This document shows, one piece after another, positions 44,651 through 52,695 of a stretch of DNA of 64,000 nt. The translations under genes and the position numbers were made by a program. The stretch spans positions 18,817-82,816 of the forward strand of contig NZ_WFLN01000011.1 in assembly GCF_009208585.1 (NCBI RefSeq). Direction: 5' to 3'. A model generated the notes under the pieces. That model ran no database searches, was not told the DNA's origin, and saw only the letters and a list, made by a program, of their open reading frames with translations. Each line of letters starts with the position of its first letter. Within the stretch, counting starts at the first letter, position 1. Source of the stretch: Fluviispira multicolorata (lineage in GTDB: Bacteria; Bdellovibrionota_B; Oligoflexia; Silvanigrellales; Silvanigrellaceae).

Positions 44651-45388
44651 TTATTGAGGTAAAGAAAAAGTATTGATGATTTCAAGATTTGCCGATTTGA
44701 TTGAAGAACTCCCTTTAATTTTACTTATAGTTTGAATTATATTAGTTTTTCTTTTAGTTCTAACAACATAAACGTTGTCTGAGGGATAGGAAGAAACTAT
44801 GTTTACATTATATTTATTTGAAAAGTGATTCATACTACTTATTTCTTTTTTTGTGCGAAGTATGATAAAACCATTTACTATTCCAATTCTAGAATTACTT
44901 TTATCAAATGTGACTAATGAGTAATTAGTATTGAAATTTGTGGGGGAAGCTTTAATCCCCGTATTTTTTGAGCTGATATAGTAAAGATATCTATCTTCCC
45001 ATAAAATTTCATAGTTCGGGTTTTTCAGATTTTTTTTATCAATAGCAAGTACTTTTGAAGCAAAATAACAATTTTTATTCCCAGGAACTTTCTCACTTGC
45101 AGATTTTTCTAAGAATTTTTTAAAAGTAAATTCATTGTATTTTAATTTTTCTGTGGTTTTATATTCATATTTGTCTTCATCTTCAAATAAAGTATCTCTT
45201 TCATCATTCTTGCTTTGTTCAATTTCATTTGAAATGCTCTTATTTTCGATTACTATTATATCTTGTTGATTTTTGATAGGTGAATATTCTTGCGGAATAC
45301 TGATTTGATTGTTATTTTTTATATATTTTATTCCAATAAAAATTGATATTCCAAAAAATATGAATATTAAAGTTTTTTTATATTTCAA
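44651..45388 (-). CDS. Membrane-anchored protein with subtilase-propeptide-like domain
   Basis: A 245-residue protein beginning at TTG (45388), six bases after GGAG. One membrane helix (TLIFIFFGISIFIGIKYI) is followed by a charged linker and a folded region. The last ~75 residues (NGFIILRTKKEISSMNHFSN, KYNVNIVSSYPSDNVYVVRT, ISKIKGSSSIKSANLEIINT) look like an I9/S8 propeptide fold: strand, helix, YxV strand, helix, and a final strand. It lies 21 bases upstream of a subtilase that lacks a propeptide. I infer it may act in trans as folding chaperone or inhibitor; the family match is by pattern only. Confidence 0.55.
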   Translation of the reverse strand: MKYKKTLIFIFFGISIFIGIKYIKNNNQISIPQEYSPIKNQQDIIVIENKSISNEIEQSKNDERDTLFEDEDKYEYKTTEKLKYNEFTFKKFLEKSASEKVPGNKNCYFASKVLAIDKKNLKNPNYEILWEDRYLYYISSKNTGIKASPTNFNTNYSLVTFDKSNSRIGIVNGFIILRTKKEISSMNHFSNKYNVNIVSSYPSDNVYVVRTKRKTNIIQTISKIKGSSSIKSANLEIINTFSLPQ

Positions 45389-45566
45389 TTTAATCTCCAA
45401 AAATTATAAGTAGAATTTAATAAATAATTCATGCAATATAAATCGGAAAGAAAAGTCGTAAATTTAATATAAAAAAATGACTGATGGGAATTTTTTGCGG
45501 GTATAAAAATTGGTAAAAAAGAAAAAATTTTCTGATGAATTAGCTAGAAATATATTAAAGGTCAAT

Positions 45567-45608
45567 AAAAAAAATTAAGCGATTTTTCAAAATTATCGCT
45601 TAATTTTT
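45567..45608 (-). terminator. Terminator of the O-methyltransferase gene
   Basis: AAATTAAGCGAT and ATCGCTTAATTT form a 12-bp stem. On the minus strand it is followed by a run of T (A-run at 45567-45574 on the plus strand). It lies directly after the stop at 45616. Confidence 0.75.
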
Positions 45609-45615
45609 CCAAAGA

Positions 45616-46653
45616 TCAAATTGATTTAACTTCAATTAAGCAGGTCATATTTAAAATATTCTTAGCATTGACTCTCTTAAGTCCAGCACTATGGAATACT
45701 TTGTCAAACTCATTAAAAGTTCTTTCTTTGCCGCTTGTCATTAGGAGCATTGTTAAATCCATACTTCTGCCCATGATGGGCTCTATGGATCCTTCTAGTG
45801 CTGCTTCAACGAGATAAATTTTTCCATTTTCATTTAATGCATTGCGACAGTTCAGCAAAATTTGTGTTGCCTTTTCGTCACTCCAATTATGAATTATATT
45901 TGACATAATTATACAATCTACTTTAAAAGGAAGGGGCTTAAAGAAGTCGCCATGTACAAGATCCACTCTATTTTTGTGTTGAAAATGCTCCATCTCATTC
46001 ATTGCTTTGTCTATGACACTTTTTTGATCAAATAGAATACCTTTTAAATGAGAATGATGTGCAATAATATTTCTTAAAGTAGCTCCAGAGCCTCCACCAA
46101 TATCGGCAATTGATTCAACCGATTTTAAATCCATTTCATTAGGAATTTCATTGTTAAAATATTCAGATAGACCACGCATTGCTAAATCAAAATTCTCTGC
46201 TATTTTTGGATTCTTTTGAAGATAACTATACAGATTGTCATTATAAGCAATTTCAAATCCACTTTTTTCTATTTTTAAAGTGTTATCTAAATTATTGGTG
46301 GCATTTTGAAATTCATCACTCCAAAGCATAGTTAAATTTGCTAAACTTCCTTTACTATCTGGTAGAAGTTTTTCCCCTAAAGCCGTTAATTTAAAGCAAT
46401 GCTCATTTGTTTCTTTAATTACTGTTAAGTGTTCTAAATTTTTAAGAACTCGATATAGCCTATCTGGTATAAACCCAAGTTTTTTTGCTAAATCCTTTGT
46501 GTTTTCAGTACCACTGTGAATAAGTGAAAATATTCCATACTTTACACCTATTTGAATACATTTTGAATTTAGGCTTGCCGATAACATTCCATGAATTTTT
46601 AATTCATCAGTTGAACTATAGATATCGAAAAAATTTTGCTGTGATTTTTGCAT
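45616..46653 (-). CDS. SAM-dependent O-methyltransferase (Methyltransf_2 type)
   Basis: A 345-residue enzyme with an N-terminal winged-helix dimerisation domain (about 20-100; LGFIPDRLYRVLKNLEHLTV) and a C-terminal Rossmann methyltransferase domain. The SAM motif is SIADIGGGSGATLRNIIAH, and the catalytic-base region reads NIIHNWSDEKATQIL. Similar enzymes methylate hydroxyls on aromatic or polyketide metabolites. No biosynthetic cluster surrounds it, so the substrate is unknown. AAGGAG lies six bases ahead of the ATG at 46653; a longer in-frame start (46722) lacks a site. It is divergent from the propeller-protein gene at 47058. Confidence 0.83.
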   Translation of the reverse strand: MQKSQQNFFDIYSSTDELKIHGMLSASLNSKCIQIGVKYGIFSLIHSGTENTKDLAKKLGFIPDRLYRVLKNLEHLTVIKETNEHCFKLTALGEKLLPDSKGSLANLTMLWSDEFQNATNNLDNTLKIEKSGFEIAYNDNLYSYLQKNPKIAENFDLAMRGLSEYFNNEIPNEMDLKSVESIADIGGGSGATLRNIIAHHSHLKGILFDQKSVIDKAMNEMEHFQHKNRVDLVHGDFFKPLPFKVDCIIMSNIIHNWSDEKATQILLNCRNALNENGKIYLVEAALEGSIEPIMGRSMDLTMLLMTSGKERTFNEFDKVFHSAGLKRVNAKNILNMTCLIEVKSI

Positions 46654-46988
46654 AATATTCTCCTTAATATATGTTTTGACTGAGAAGCATCCATAATATA
46701 AAGCAATGTTTTTAAAAAGCAAACAATTTTTATAGAAATTTTTAATATTAAACTTATATTTATTTTGTTATTTATAGTAAAGTTTACAAAAAATATATTA
46801 TTTAACTTCAAGTGACCATTCTAGAACTTGCTTTATGTGACTAAATTCTAAAAATGGATTTGCAAGAATAAATTTTAAAAAAATTTATTCTTTATCCACA
46901 AAACAATTAATCATAATTACAAAATCATCTTATCAGATAATTCAAAAAAATTTTTCTCATGTCAGAAATGAAAAAAAATAATTTTTGT

Positions 46989-47007
46989 ATTGATTAGTCA
47001 AATCAAT
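46989..47007. promoter_or_regulatory. Inverted repeat between divergent genes (candidate operator)
   Basis: ATTGATT and AATCAAT form perfect 7-base arms around a 5-base spacer, 50 bases before the ATG at 47058. The 404-base intergenic region (46654-47057) is otherwise AT-rich with no gene. A regulator of either or both flanking genes might bind here. Confidence 0.3.
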
Positions 47008-47057
47008 TAGTTTAAATTATAGAAATTATTTTTTAATAAAACTTAAAGGTTTAAATT

Positions 47058-48758
47058 ATGATTTTTAATAATAAAATTTTTAAATTATGTTCTCTTTTTG
47101 CTATATCTTCATTGAGTTTTAATTTCGAAATTTTTGCGGATGAAAAATTTAATTTGCAATTTGAAAATAAGGAAATACAAAAACCCACTCAATTGCCAGG
47201 TGAACCTTCTGAACCTTCTCCAGGATCTTGGGGCTATAATTCAGTCACAGGAGTTTTTATCCATCCTAAAATGACACCTGACAGTGAAGGGCCCCAGCCA
47301 TTTGTTGGAAGCTTGTCATATTTAGATAGCAATCAATATATAAATAATATGAAAGTGGAAGGATATCTTCCTTATGTTGCGGGACATGGACACAGTTGGC
47401 AAGCCGTTTTAAATTGGCAAGGGAGTAGATATTTATATGATTATGAGACAACTATGTTTAACCTATTTGATATCACCGATTCAAATAATATTAAATTTAT
47501 TAAAAGAAAAGATTTTAAAATTAAGGAGGGTGAACATCAGTTTGGTCCAATGACAATTAAGTACAATAAAAATCTTGCAAAGACCATTGCAGTGCAATGT
47601 TATGAAGTTCCGCGCTACGGAATTCTTTCAAATAAATATATAAATAAAGATCAAATTAGGGCAATTCGAGAAAGAAAAATGTTGCGAGGTTTTCGAATTT
47701 ATGAAGTCACTGATTCTGATTGGTCAAATTGGAAGTTACTTTCTGAAACACCCTTGGATGTAAATGCGAAAGCGAGTGATCAACCTCAACAAGGTTCGGG
47801 TTGCCAGGATGTGCCCGTTTATGATGGTGAGAAATATTTATTTGTTGCAGGGGCTCCTGATGACTCATATAGTAATACAGAATATAAATCTTATTTATAT
47901 TCTGGAGCTCAATTGGCATATGATGTTTCAAATCCAGAAAAACCAAAATTACTTTCCATTTGGTCTGTTCCAGGGCAGAAAAGTAGTGAAGAAAAAGAAT
48001 ACAGTAAAAATCAACATGCAGGTAATAAAACAACTTGGATGGGGGCTCGTATGCCACTTTTTATTCCTAAAAATGTAGAAGAAGGTGGTAAGTATGGTTA
48101 TGCAGCAATGGGTGGTTTTGGTTTTTATATTGTAGATATTTCTAATCCTAGTAAAATGAAAACTATTTCGCATCTTGATTTTCCTCTAAATGTAAGTGGA
48201 ACTGTCGGCGATAATATTGATGTTTCAAAAGTCGAAACGACGGGAATGGTTTATTACAGCGGTTATCCACTTGCAGAAGATTGTCACGAACCTTACAAAG
48301 ATATCTATGCAATCGATGTGAGAGATCCTAAAAAGCCCAAAATTGCTTTTACATTACCAAGACCTATGCCAGCAAAATCAGCTCTCTTCACCGATTATTG
48401 TCAAAGAAGGGGAAGTTTTGGTCCTAAAAGAAGTGGCTATGTCTCAATTAACACAGGAAAACCAAATCAGCGTTATTTACCTTATGCTTTTTACAATGCT
48501 GGTGTGCAAATATTTGATTTAAAGGATAAGAATAATGTGAAAATATCAGCGTATTTTGTTCCAAAAATGGCAGGTGAATTTTTGGGTTCAGATGGAAAAA
48601 CAAAAGTTAGTAGCGATCCCTCTAATCCAGTGCATAGTATTCTTGTAGAATGGGATAGAAACTTAATTTGGGCATTTTCAAATCATGGTATTTATGTTCT
48701 ATCTTCGCCTTTATTAGGTGAGCCTAAAAATAAAATTTTAGCTAGGAATTTAAATTAA
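47058..48758 (+). CDS. Secreted LVIVD-type beta-propeller protein
   Basis: A 566-residue exported protein with a signal peptide ending near residue 27 (FEIFA-DE) and a Pro/Glu-rich start of the mature part. Degenerate LVIVD-like repeats occur about every 55-90 residues: MFNLFDITDSNNIKFIKR, LAYDVSNPEKPKLLSIW, FYIVDISNPSKMKTISHL, IYAIDVRDPKKPKIAFTL and VQIFDLKDKNNVKISAYF. This predicts a propeller with ligand or partner binding at the cell surface. Several cysteines (CQDVPV, DCHEPY, DYCQRRG) may form disulphides. AAAGG precedes the ATG. Function is unknown. Confidence 0.72.
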   Translation: MIFNNKIFKLCSLFAISSLSFNFEIFADEKFNLQFENKEIQKPTQLPGEPSEPSPGSWGYNSVTGVFIHPKMTPDSEGPQPFVGSLSYLDSNQYINNMKVEGYLPYVAGHGHSWQAVLNWQGSRYLYDYETTMFNLFDITDSNNIKFIKRKDFKIKEGEHQFGPMTIKYNKNLAKTIAVQCYEVPRYGILSNKYINKDQIRAIRERKMLRGFRIYEVTDSDWSNWKLLSETPLDVNAKASDQPQQGSGCQDVPVYDGEKYLFVAGAPDDSYSNTEYKSYLYSGAQLAYDVSNPEKPKLLSIWSVPGQKSSEEKEYSKNQHAGNKTTWMGARMPLFIPKNVEEGGKYGYAAMGGFGFYIVDISNPSKMKTISHLDFPLNVSGTVGDNIDVSKVETTGMVYYSGYPLAEDCHEPYKDIYAIDVRDPKKPKIAFTLPRPMPAKSALFTDYCQRRGSFGPKRSGYVSINTGKPNQRYLPYAFYNAGVQIFDLKDKNNVKISAYFVPKMAGEFLGSDGKTKVSSDPSNPVHSILVEWDRNLIWAFSNHGIYVLSSPLLGEPKNKILARNLN

Positions 48759-48825
48759 TAAATTATTCTTAGAATCATTAATACTAGAAGCAATTTTCTG
48801 AATATATTAAATCTTTATTTAATAA

Positions 48826-49074
48826 TTATTTTTTAAAGATCAATTCAAATTTTTGCTTGCGAGTCAATTTTTTAATTGCACACTCTCTTTTTGATGCATC
48901 AGATCGAGAGTTGTGATTTTCTTGAAAAAGAATTTCATCAGGGGGTGACATACGAAAAAACTTTGCCCCTTTTTTTTCACTACAATGCTCTTTGATTCGT
49001 CTTTCTAAATTTGTTGTAATGCCTGTATAGAGTTTTCCAGATTTTGATTTTATTATATAAACTATCCAGTTCAC
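48826..49074 (-). CDS. GIY-YIG nuclease family protein
   Basis: An 82-residue single-domain protein. The GIY-YIG signature is present as WIVYIIKSKSGKLYTGITTN followed by LERRIKEH, with catalytic Arg/Glu positions (ERR, ENH, RECAIKKL) as in YhbQ/UPF0213-type proteins. It is a predicted structure-selective DNA nuclease; the in vivo substrate is unknown. GTG start, with AAAGG seven bases upstream. It stands alone between two unrelated genes. Confidence 0.85.
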   Translation of the reverse strand: MNWIVYIIKSKSGKLYTGITTNLERRIKEHCSEKKGAKFFRMSPPDEILFQENHNSRSDASKRECAIKKLTRKQKFELIFKK

Positions 49075-49269
49075 TCATTTTCCTTTAAATAAGAAAGAAG
49101 TTCGAAGTTAAACTAATATTCTTTATATTTCTATTGAGATGTCAACAATCATTCTTATAATTTTTTAAATCAATTTGTCAAAAATAAAAATCTATTGATA
49201 TATCTAAAAGAGTTGTTGGTCGGTTATTTTTTCAATCTTATTTGACCATGATTCTATGGATGGAATATT

Positions 49270-50019
49270 ATGAAACTTATTAAAGGTATGTTTGGATGGC
49301 ATTCAAATAAACAGATTTTTAAAACAGATGTTGTAAAATTAAGTGGAAAAAAATTTACAGATGAACTTCTTTTTAATACAAATTATCCAAAGAAGTTCCC
49401 ACCTTTTGTAAATTTAGATTGTCCCTTCATTTTTCAAGATCAAATTAATACTTGTGGTGATACAAGCGTAAAGATGTTAACTTCATTTCAAATGCTTCAT
49501 TTTCGATCAAGTGTTGAATTTAATAGACAGTTGCAAAAAATCAATAATTTTATTTCTAAAAAAAGAGGTGCGTTTTGCGGAACTTCGAATGATGATCTAT
49601 TTAGTATGGGCTTAGATTCTATAAGTTTACCAGAAAATATTAGAAATAATATGAAGGAATTTAGTTCCTGGCTTGCTTATGCGCTGTATCATTTAGGCCC
49701 CCTTGTGATTTCAATAAATATATTTAGTGGAAGAGTTGGCCATGCAGTTGTTGTTAAAGGAATAGAAAATAATACTTTACTAATTCATGATCCTTGGTAT
49801 GGTGGCGATCAGTTTGTCCATTGTAATAACTTCTTTAAAGTCTATGATAAACTTAATGATACTTTTATGTTTTTACCAAATGCATTTCTAAATAAAATGT
49901 ATTCATCTCGACAAAAAGAAATTATTTTTAACTTAAGCTATCGTGATATCCCCAAACCAATACCGCTTTTAAAGCAGACTGATGTGTTAAGATCTATAAT
50001 AGTTACCAACAACTCTTAA
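49270..50019 (+). CDS. Papain-like cysteine protease (C39/AvrRpt2-type)
   Basis: A 249-residue protein with no signal peptide. A papain-like triad is visible: Q56 and C62 (FQDQINTCGDTSVKM, the Gln six residues before the Cys as in papain), H158 in GRVGHAVVVKGI and D174 in LLIHDPWYG. This matches Peptidase_C39_2/C70 (AvrRpt2-like) proteins, some of which are effectors cutting host proteins. No secretion system gene is adjacent. A GGA is the only ribosome binding site hint at the ATG. It could be an intracellular housekeeping protease or an effector delivered by another route. Confidence 0.7.
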   Translation: MKLIKGMFGWHSNKQIFKTDVVKLSGKKFTDELLFNTNYPKKFPPFVNLDCPFIFQDQINTCGDTSVKMLTSFQMLHFRSSVEFNRQLQKINNFISKKRGAFCGTSNDDLFSMGLDSISLPENIRNNMKEFSSWLAYALYHLGPLVISINIFSGRVGHAVVVKGIENNTLLIHDPWYGGDQFVHCNNFFKVYDKLNDTFMFLPNAFLNKMYSSRQKEIIFNLSYRDIPKPIPLLKQTDVLRSIIVTNNS

Positions 50020-50029
50020 AATGAAATTT

Positions 50030-50755
50030 TTAAACGCCGCGCAAATTACCAAATAAAAGAACGTGAAGGCGTGTTGCATAACGAAATCCATGTTTTAGGC
50101 ACTCATCATGTAACCAAATATTTTCTACTTGCGATTCAATTGTAGTGCCTTCTGGCATTAATAAAACTTTTTGCGCAGAAATTTTATTTTCGGTGACAAT
50201 TTTAATTAATTCTTGCATATCATCTGCTAAGAAATTTTTTCTTACGACAAATTTAAAGTAAACATGTGCATGTATTTTTGAAAGCGCAGCCCAATGAGCA
50301 AGAGCCTCAGGGACTAACTTTTCACCTGCATTTGAAAATTTTGGAGAGATATTCCATTGCATTAAATTATAATCAGTTTCTAAGAAATTTGGAATTTGTT
50401 TATGAGGAATTCGTGTTCCGTTACTTTCAACTTCAGCTGTGTATTCTGTACCTAATGTTCGCATCAGCAAACCTAAATTATGTAATGTTGGTTCACCACC
50501 GGAAAGAATTAAATGCTTTTGTGGGAATTCTGTTATTTTTTCTATTAAATTATCCAATGAAAGACGGAAGAATTTTTGTTTTCCATTGGGACTATTTTTG
50601 TCTACAGGATCACTTTTTAAAGTATGTGTGTAAGGTGTGTCACACCACGTGCAACGTAAATTGCAGATATGAAAACGCACAAGCAATGAAGGAATGCCTG
50701 TATTGACTCCTTCGCCCTGTAGGCAAGGATATATTTCATTGACTAAAAAGCTCAT
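50030..50755 (-). CDS. queE: 7-carboxy-7-deazaguanine synthase QueE
   Basis: Radical SAM enzyme of 241 residues that forms 7-carboxy-7-deazaguanine from 6-carboxytetrahydropterin in queuosine synthesis. The cluster motif is C31-x3-C35-x2-C38 (FHICNLRCTWCDTPYTH). QGEGVNTGIPSLLVRF and the GGEP motif (LILSGGEPTLHN) are typical. The ATG at 50755 lies after CTGAGGA; a longer frame begins inside the upstream gene and is less likely. It is seven bases downstream of the QueD-like gene, its pathway partner, so both are one operon. Confidence 0.92.
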   Translation of the reverse strand: MSFLVNEIYPCLQGEGVNTGIPSLLVRFHICNLRCTWCDTPYTHTLKSDPVDKNSPNGKQKFFRLSLDNLIEKITEFPQKHLILSGGEPTLHNLGLLMRTLGTEYTAEVESNGTRIPHKQIPNFLETDYNLMQWNISPKFSNAGEKLVPEALAHWAALSKIHAHVYFKFVVRKNFLADDMQELIKIVTENKISAQKVLLMPEGTTIESQVENIWLHDECLKHGFRYATRLHVLLFGNLRGV

Positions 50756-50762
50756 TTTATCC

Positions 50763-51689
50763 TCAGGTGCAAATGGAGCCTTTTGCGAGCCCTTCATATG
50801 CACGTACTTCTATTTCTGTATCGTCACCAAATTGATTTCTTATATATTCTGCAAGGTTTTCTACAGTGCTTTCGCAGCTCATTAGCAGAGTATTTGCTTT
50901 GGGCATAATGACTGCTACTTCGCCTTGTGTGCCTTTGTATTGTGCAGCAATGAGTTCGTCTTTAGAATCTGCTATTTCGGGGCAATGCTCTATAAGCTCT
51001 TTTATAAGGCGTGAGTCCCAATTATTTGCTAAATAATTTCTTGAAATAATATATGAGTTATTTAATTTTTTAGCAGCTTTTGTGCTTTTTATTGGATCTA
51101 TCTTTCCTTTATGAAAAACCTCAATTATATTGCTGTGTCCATGAAAACGTTGGCAGTTGCCATAGTGATGACAAAGACTGTGCGTGTAGCTAAAATAGTT
51201 TGATTTTTTCTTATTGTCATCTTCTCTTAACGTAACAGTGACGTTTTTTACGTTGTTCGGAGAATTTCTTAAAATTGCGTTTGCAATTTCTTTTTCAAGT
51301 TCTGTTACGTCATCGTTTTCGAGCGCTTTAATAGTCTCTCTTGCGACTTTTTTTATTGAATTATTATAGGTATTAATTGCAAAAAAAGTCTCTTTTTTAT
51401 CGGATTTAAAATTTCCAATTATAATTATTTGTGAGTTTGATTGGAAACGGATTTGGCTTGCTTTAACGAGAAGTTTATGATCAAATTCATGATCAATTGT
51501 GCTCTTTGCAGACTTTTTAGCTAGACTAAAGTCGAATAAGACGCCTGTTTCGTCCTTTTCGCCTTCCCAAATAATGTCAACATACCAACTTTTGCCTTTA
51601 GGCCCTTTATTTGGGATAAAAAGAGCACAGTCTAAAAGAGTGACATTTTGGATAAATATCTTAGATAAATTTCGATTGTTTATTTGCAT
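50763..51689 (-). CDS. queD: Double-domain 6-carboxytetrahydropterin synthase-like protein
   Basis: A 308-residue protein, about twice the length of ordinary QueD. The second half holds the zinc motif HSLCHHYGNCQRFHGHSNII and the C-terminal TVENLAEYIRNQ plus VRAYEGLAKGSI. The first half keeps a QueD-like DFSLAKKSAKSTIDHEFDHK segment but no HGH zinc motif. The likely reading is a duplicated T-fold in which catalytic pieces are divided between halves. The following gene is queE, which fits queuosine synthesis. Only weak AAAGG is seen before the ATG. Two-domain QueD proteins exist elsewhere, so novelty is modest. Confidence 0.8.
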   Translation of the reverse strand: MQINNRNLSKIFIQNVTLLDCALFIPNKGPKGKSWYVDIIWEGEKDETGVLFDFSLAKKSAKSTIDHEFDHKLLVKASQIRFQSNSQIIIIGNFKSDKKETFFAINTYNNSIKKVARETIKALENDDVTELEKEIANAILRNSPNNVKNVTVTLREDDNKKKSNYFSYTHSLCHHYGNCQRFHGHSNIIEVFHKGKIDPIKSTKAAKKLNNSYIISRNYLANNWDSRLIKELIEHCPEIADSKDELIAAQYKGTQGEVAVIMPKANTLLMSCESTVENLAEYIRNQFGDDTEIEVRAYEGLAKGSICT

Positions 51690-51766
51690 AAAGAAAGAAA
51701 GCCTTTAAAAACACAGAATCAGAAAATGATTCCATCGGGGTGTCTTATCTAAAGACTTCATATGAA

Positions 51767-52693
51767 TCAACCTAAAAGCTTCAGAGCCATTTCGGGAATT
51801 TGATTTGCTTGGGAAAGTACTGCAATTCCAGCTTTTTGTAGAATCCCCTGCTGCACAACTTGTGAACTTTCATCTGCATAATCGGCGTCTTTAATACGTG
51901 ATTTTGCTGCTTCTTGATTTTCAATCATAATGGCGGTGTTGGCAACTGCATATCCCATTCTATTTTGTATAGCTCCTAAGATAGCACGATATTCATTTAC
52001 TTTATCAATAGCTTCATCAATTTTATTGATTGTTTGTTGTGCATATATTTTTTTATCTAAGCGTGTCCCTTCTTCATCGGATACATTTCCCAATTCGAGA
52101 GATCCTTCTCCACCGGTTAAAGCATTGATTTTCTCGAGGTTTATTCTAATAATATGTACGGGATTGCGAACTTCATCTAAGCCATCAACGGGTTGATACC
52201 AAGATGGACCAACTTGAATTTCAAGGGGCGGAGGATTGCTATTTTTTAACAAAATTTCTGGAATTTCGGCTTTGCCAGTAAGCAAACGTGTGCCATTAAA
52301 TTCTGTAGAAAGGGCAATTCGGTCAATTTCATCTTTTAAGGCAGCAAATTCTTTTTGAATATGTCCTCGTTCTTTATCACCAATTGTATCACTGGCGGAT
52401 TGAATTGAGAGTTCTTTAAGGCGGATAAGCATATTTGAAATTTCTTGCAAACCACCTTCTGCTGTTTGGATAAGACTTATGCCGTCCGAAGTATTACGTT
52501 TCGCTTGAGCCATGGCTCTAATATTAGATTTAAGTTTTTCGGAAATTGCAAGCCCTGCAGCATCATCAGCTGCATGGTTTATTCGATAACCACTTGAAAT
52601 TCTTTCGGTATGTTTTGCAAGTGCAAGAGTAGACACAGATAAATTCCTTTGTGCGTTAATAGAACTTACATTTGTCTGGACTCTTAATCCCAT
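51767..52693 (-). CDS. fliC: Flagellin
   Basis: A 308-residue flagellin. The conserved N-terminal D0/D1 domain (RVQTNVSSINAQRNLSVSTL; GYRINHAADDAAGLAISEKL; NTSDGISLIQTAEGGLQEI) and the C-terminal D1/D0 domain (GAIQNRMGYAVANTAIMIENQ; RIKDADYADESSQVV; AGIAVLSQANQIPEMALKLL) frame a short variable centre (about 145-210). It polymerises into the flagellar filament. The ATG is only two bases from the stop of the large upstream gene, with GGAG inside that gene's end. A sigma-28-like promoter lies inside the upstream gene at 52761-52786. Confidence 0.95.
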   Translation of the reverse strand: MGLRVQTNVSSINAQRNLSVSTLALAKHTERISSGYRINHAADDAAGLAISEKLKSNIRAMAQAKRNTSDGISLIQTAEGGLQEISNMLIRLKELSIQSASDTIGDKERGHIQKEFAALKDEIDRIALSTEFNGTRLLTGKAEIPEILLKNSNPPPLEIQVGPSWYQPVDGLDEVRNPVHIIRINLEKINALTGGEGSLELGNVSDEEGTRLDKKIYAQQTINKIDEAIDKVNEYRAILGAIQNRMGYAVANTAIMIENQEAAKSRIKDADYADESSQVVQQGILQKAGIAVLSQANQIPEMALKLLG

Positions 52694-52695
52694 AG

